From: Phycisphaerae bacterium | GTDB lineage: Bacteria; Planctomycetota; Phycisphaerae; UBA1845 | Reading direction: 5' to 3' | Assembly (NCBI GenBank): GCA_021604825.1 | Contig: BQJS01000186.1 | Coordinates: 1-9,423, forward strand | DNA length: 9,423 bases | Shown here: positions 6,406-9,423 of the stretch, piece by piece | Position numbering within the stretch: the stretch's first letter is position 1 | How the letters are laid out: each line of letters opens with the position of its first letter | Program-made: the position numbers and the translations under genes | Notes under the pieces: generated by a model | Seen by the model: only the letters and a program-made list of their open reading frames with translations | Told to the model about the DNA's origin: nothing | Databases searched by the model: none

Positions 6406-9207
6406 ATGGACAATCACAGCCTGAAGGTTCTTGATTCTGACGATTCGCCGACTCCGTGCACCGTCCACCGTCGTGTTAAACACAGCCATCCATTTGATCG
6501 CCGCGAGTTCATGAAGATGGCGGCTGGGACTGGCGCAGCCGTGACGATGAGTAGTCTCTTGCCGGGCGAGTTCGTCGAAGCAACTGCCGCTGCCAATGCG
6601 GGCACGCAAATCGACAAAGGGATGCAACTCCTGCAGGCTGCTTGCCCGTATTGCGGCGTTGGGTGTGGCACACTGATTAAGGTCGAAAACGGCAAAGTTG
6701 TTGGCATGGTGCCCGACAAAAAGCATCCGACAAATCGGGGCATCCAGTGCATCAAGGGTCTCAACGCACACGAGCCCATTTACATTGATCGTTTGACCAA
6801 GGTTCTTGTACGTCGCGACATGAGCGACCCCTTGCGTGGCCACGTGTCTGCAACAAAGGGGCGGTTCGACGATGATGTCTTCCAAGAGATGACCTACGAA
6901 GAAGCCGAGGAGTTGGTTGCAGAGCGCATCGCCGAGATTATCAAGGAGAAAGGGCCAAATGCAGTCGGGCTGAATGGTTCCGGGCAACTGACGATGGAGG
7001 CTCAGTGGATCGAAAACTTACTGATGAAAGGCGTCATCGGCAGCAATTCGATCGAAGCCAATGCCAGAATGTGCATGACCTCAGCCGTTACTGGTTACTT
7101 TCATTCCTACGGGTCCGATGCACCCCCGACCAGTTACGAGGATATCGAGGAAGCGGACTTCATTACGTTCTGGGGCCACAATGCTCGTGAGGCTCATCCG
7201 ATTCTGTTCTGGCGTGTCGCCGACCACAAGACCAAGCACGACATTCCTACCAGCGTCGCCGATCCGCGCAAGACCGGAACAGTGATCGGCCTCGAAGACA
7301 TCAATCCGCGCAACAGTTATCACATTCAAACGCTCAACGGGGACATCAGTTATCTCAATGCGATCGCTCACGTCTTGATGAAGAAGTACCCGGAAGCGTG
7401 TATGCCAGATGAGTGGTTGGAAAAGCACACAACGAATTGGGAAGCTTACAAAAAAGGTGTGTTGGAGCGTTACTCACCTGAACAAGTCATCGAGCGGTTG
7501 GCCCGGCTGGACAAGGGCAGGGTCACAGTCGAAACAATTGAGAATGTCGCCCGCGCATGGGCAGAAGCTTCGATCAAGGGTCGCAAACGCGGCCGTGGCG
7601 GCGTGCTGAGTTTCTGGGGAATCGGTTACAACCAGATGCTCCACGGTCAGCACAACACGATCAGTATCATCAATCTGCATTTGTTGACCGGTAACGTTGG
7701 CCGTCCCGGTTGCGGTAGTCACTCACAAACCGGACAACCCAACGCGATGAGTGAACGCTTGATGGGCGGGCTGACCGGTCGATTGCCATTTAATCAACCG
7801 CTCACGAACGAAGTATGGCGAGATCACATCGCCGACAAATGGCGTGTTCCCCGGGAACGTTTGAAGCAAACTTCCGTTCTTCCAAATCCCGGGATGGTTA
7901 TTGGCATGATGGAGCGAGCGCTCCAGGGCGGACTCGACGCGATGTTCTGGATGTATACGACGCACGTCCACATGCCGGACCTGGATACGTTGGTGCGACC
8001 GGCGCTGTCAAAGATGTTCGTGGTCATTCAGGAGATCTACCGTCACGCGCCCAACAACCTGTACGCCGACGTTATTTTTCCAGCCGCCACTTGGGGCGAA
8101 TGGACTGGTGGAACGTACATCCAGTCGGAGCGGAGGGTCTACGTTTGCGACGGGACGAAGAATCCCCCAGAGAACTGCCGCCCCGACATGGACATGGCCA
8201 TCGACAAAGGCAAGGTCCTTGCTGCCAAACTTGGTCTCAAGGCGGACGAAATATTCCCGTACAAGAAAACCATCAAAATGGGCAACGGGCTGATGGCCTA
8301 CGACCCGGAGGATGTCTTCCGTGACATTGTCGCTTCGAGTAAGGGATCGGATGCGGATCTTAGCGGGATGCTTGAAGTGGAAGCCTCCGAAGGCACATCG
8401 CCATATGACCAACTGCGATCGCTTCGCGGAGTTCAGTGGCCAGCTCCTACGGCGGCAATCGCAAAAGCCGGAGGAACACCGCGTCGATACCTGGGCCAAG
8501 AAGGCTGGGGAGGAAAACCGTATGGCGAATTCCGTCACGCTGATGGTAAGGCGAGATTCAAACTTTGCGAACAGGACTATACGAAGCTTGATGAAATCAC
8601 TGGCGCGCTCATGAAGTATGGCGACAAACGCAAGCCCGGCGAAGGCCCGTTCCTCATCGATGACTTGCATACGGAAGGACCGAACAAAGGCAAACCAAAG
8701 ATTCTGGTAGCCGCTAGAGACGCCGGTTTGACTCCAGAATTGCCACACTTCGATGCATATGAAGATGAAAACTTATCCCTCGAAGATCATGAGAAGAACG
8801 ACGTCTATCCGTTCTGGCTAGGCTTGGGTGTCGTCTATGAGCACTTCCACACCGCAAAAACAATTCGCGGCGCAACGACCATGAAGCTCGTTCCTGAGCA
8901 ATATGTCGAACTCAATCTCGAGGATGCCAAGCGCTATGGGCTACGCGATGGTGACCGGGTTCGCTTGGTTACGCGTCGCGGTTCGTTCGAGGCGCGCGTA
9001 TCCGTCGGGCAGTCAAGCATGATACGCCCCGCGCGAACGGAGGTTCCGCCGGGATATTTGTTTAGTCCCTGGAATCTTTCGGTCGCCGACAGCGCCGATC
9101 CCCGCAAGAACAAGTGGCTCGTCAATGCCACGAGTCATCGTGCGTGGGACCCGGTCAGCGGACAGTGTGACTACAAGAAGTCAGCCGCACGTATCGAACG
9201 CATTTAG
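6406..9207 (+). CDS. napA: NapA-family periplasmic molybdopterin/[4Fe-4S] oxidoreductase (probable nitrate reductase)
   Basis: This is the catalytic subunit of a periplasmic oxidoreductase that binds bis-MGD molybdenum and one [4Fe-4S] cluster; the likely reaction is nitrate to nitrite. A Tat motif DRREFMK (31-37) and a short hydrophobic stretch mark export. The cluster motif is CPYCGVGC (80-87) plus C115 in CIKG, with the family Lys at 117. The Mo ligand is C223 in ARMCMTSAV; Cys-Met here is NapA-like, where formate dehydrogenases have Cys/Sec-His. The motifs HPILFWR, HLLTGNVG and TGQPNAM, and a C-terminal dinucleotide-binding domain (about 800-930) ending in DPVSGQ-x-DYKK, match NapA. At 933 residues it is about 100 longer than usual NapA, mostly between residues 585 and 800. 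In the NQ-x2-RG motif of typical NapA the Arg is H413 here. It follows the decahaem gene by 13 bases and precedes a NapG-like gene by 24. The family is firm; nitrate as substrate is probable, not proven. Confidence 0.85.
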   Translation: MDNHSLKVLDSDDSPTPCTVHRRVKHSHPFDRREFMKMAAGTGAAVTMSSLLPGEFVEATAAANAGTQIDKGMQLLQAACPYCGVGCGTLIKVENGKVVGMVPDKKHPTNRGIQCIKGLNAHEPIYIDRLTKVLVRRDMSDPLRGHVSATKGRFDDDVFQEMTYEEAEELVAERIAEIIKEKGPNAVGLNGSGQLTMEAQWIENLLMKGVIGSNSIEANARMCMTSAVTGYFHSYGSDAPPTSYEDIEEADFITFWGHNAREAHPILFWRVADHKTKHDIPTSVADPRKTGTVIGLEDINPRNSYHIQTLNGDISYLNAIAHVLMKKYPEACMPDEWLEKHTTNWEAYKKGVLERYSPEQVIERLARLDKGRVTVETIENVARAWAEASIKGRKRGRGGVLSFWGIGYNQMLHGQHNTISIINLHLLTGNVGRPGCGSHSQTGQPNAMSERLMGGLTGRLPFNQPLTNEVWRDHIADKWRVPRERLKQTSVLPNPGMVIGMMERALQGGLDAMFWMYTTHVHMPDLDTLVRPALSKMFVVIQEIYRHAPNNLYADVIFPAATWGEWTGGTYIQSERRVYVCDGTKNPPENCRPDMDMAIDKGKVLAAKLGLKADEIFPYKKTIKMGNGLMAYDPEDVFRDIVASSKGSDADLSGMLEVEASEGTSPYDQLRSLRGVQWPAPTAAIAKAGGTPRRYLGQEGWGGKPYGEFRHADGKARFKLCEQDYTKLDEITGALMKYGDKRKPGEGPFLIDDLHTEGPNKGKPKILVAARDAGLTPELPHFDAYEDENLSLEDHEKNDVYPFWLGLGVVYEHFHTAKTIRGATTMKLVPEQYVELNLEDAKRYGLRDGDRVRLVTRRGSFEARVSVGQSSMIRPARTEVPPGYLFSPWNLSVADSADPRKNKWLVNATSHRAWDPVSGQCDYKKSAARIERI

Positions 9208-9231
9208 ACACCGTTGGTGGAGAGTTCAGAC

Positions 9232-9423
9232 ATGGCATTGGACCGCCGCGCTTTTATCAAGCAGGGATCTGCCGTTGGTGTCACCATCAGTCTGGGGGCA
9301 TATTTCGCAGGTGTTGGCCGGTCGCAGTCTGAAAATGTTGCGCAACCGTTGCGGCCTCCCGGTTCGTTGGCAGAAGGTAATTTTGTCGCGACCTGTATCC
9401 GGTGCATGCGCTGTGTCGATGCG
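9232..9423 (+). CDS. napG: NapG-type Tat-exported polyferredoxin (3' partial)
   Basis: The ATG at 9232 opens a frame that runs off the window end after 64 codons. GGAG at 9219-9222 lies nine bases upstream. The protein starts MALDRRAFIKQG, a twin-arginine signal, followed by a hydrophobic stretch up to about residue 28. RPPGSLAEGNFVATC and CIRCMRC follow, which match the N-terminus of NapG/MauM-type proteins just before their first [4Fe-4S] motif. NapG, usually with the membrane protein NapH, passes electrons from quinol towards NapA. Its position right after napA supports this reading and argues for a Nap-type role for the cluster. Only the first cluster motif is visible, so the number of clusters and the length cannot be checked. 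Confidence 0.8.
   Translation, partial: MALDRRAFIKQGSAVGVTISLGAYFAGVGRSQSENVAQPLRPPGSLAEGNFVATCIRCMRCVDA

Noticed and set aside
6055..6987. Long minus-strand frame (310 codons) spanning the end of the cytochrome gene and the start of the molybdoenzyme
   Set aside because: It overlaps two firmly identified genes, has no recognisable domain, and would need to be antisense to the operon.
6406..9207. Formate dehydrogenase as the identity of the molybdoenzyme
   Set aside because: The Mo ligand is followed by Met (CM), not the His of formate dehydrogenases. The C-terminal DP-x-S-x-Q motif and the following NapG-like gene also favour the NapA family.

Overview
The window is a single, densely packed, all-plus-strand respiratory gene cluster, probably one operon. 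It runs across both window edges, and the first and last genes are both cut. No RNA gene, insertion sequence, CRISPR array or convincing terminator was seen. All gaps between genes are 13-69 bases, so there is no gene-free stretch over 300 bases.

Layout: (1) 1-1137, the 3' part of a GltD-type FAD/NAD(P)-linked oxidoreductase with a C-terminal two-cluster ferredoxin domain. (2) 1207-1716, a Tat-type, membrane-anchored Rieske iron-sulfur protein. (3) 1779-3368, a fused cytochrome b (b6 plus subunit-IV type) with a b6f-like haem-ligand spacing and an APWY Qo motif. (4) 3417-6392, a 991-residue c-type cytochrome with ten CxxCH sites: an N-terminal triheme part, then seven monohaem modules, the last six forming a tandem repeat. 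(5) 6406-9207, a Tat-exported molybdopterin/[4Fe-4S] oxidoreductase of the NapA family. (6) 9232 to the window end, the start of a Tat-exported NapG-type ferredoxin.

Reading the genes together (inference): a Rieske/cytochrome b complex would oxidise (mena)quinol, or work in reverse. The decahaem protein would act as its cytochrome c partner and as a wire across the periplasm, with the NapA-like enzyme as the likely terminal periplasmic reductase. No NapB or NapC is encoded in the visible part, so the bc-type complex plus multihaem protein may replace them. The flavoprotein-ferredoxin at the front would couple a cytoplasmic NAD(P)H or ferredoxin pool to the same complex. The substrate of the molybdoenzyme is most likely nitrate by family, but at least one motif position differs from canonical NapA.

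Organism: a bacterium with a periplasm, Tat export, cytochrome c maturation and moderate-to-slightly-high GC by eye. The combination of a large multidomain cytochrome c, a fused cytochrome b with a C-terminal extension and a long NapA-like protein would suit a Planctomycetota member (Pirellulales-like). This is a low-confidence guess from style and not from a marker gene.
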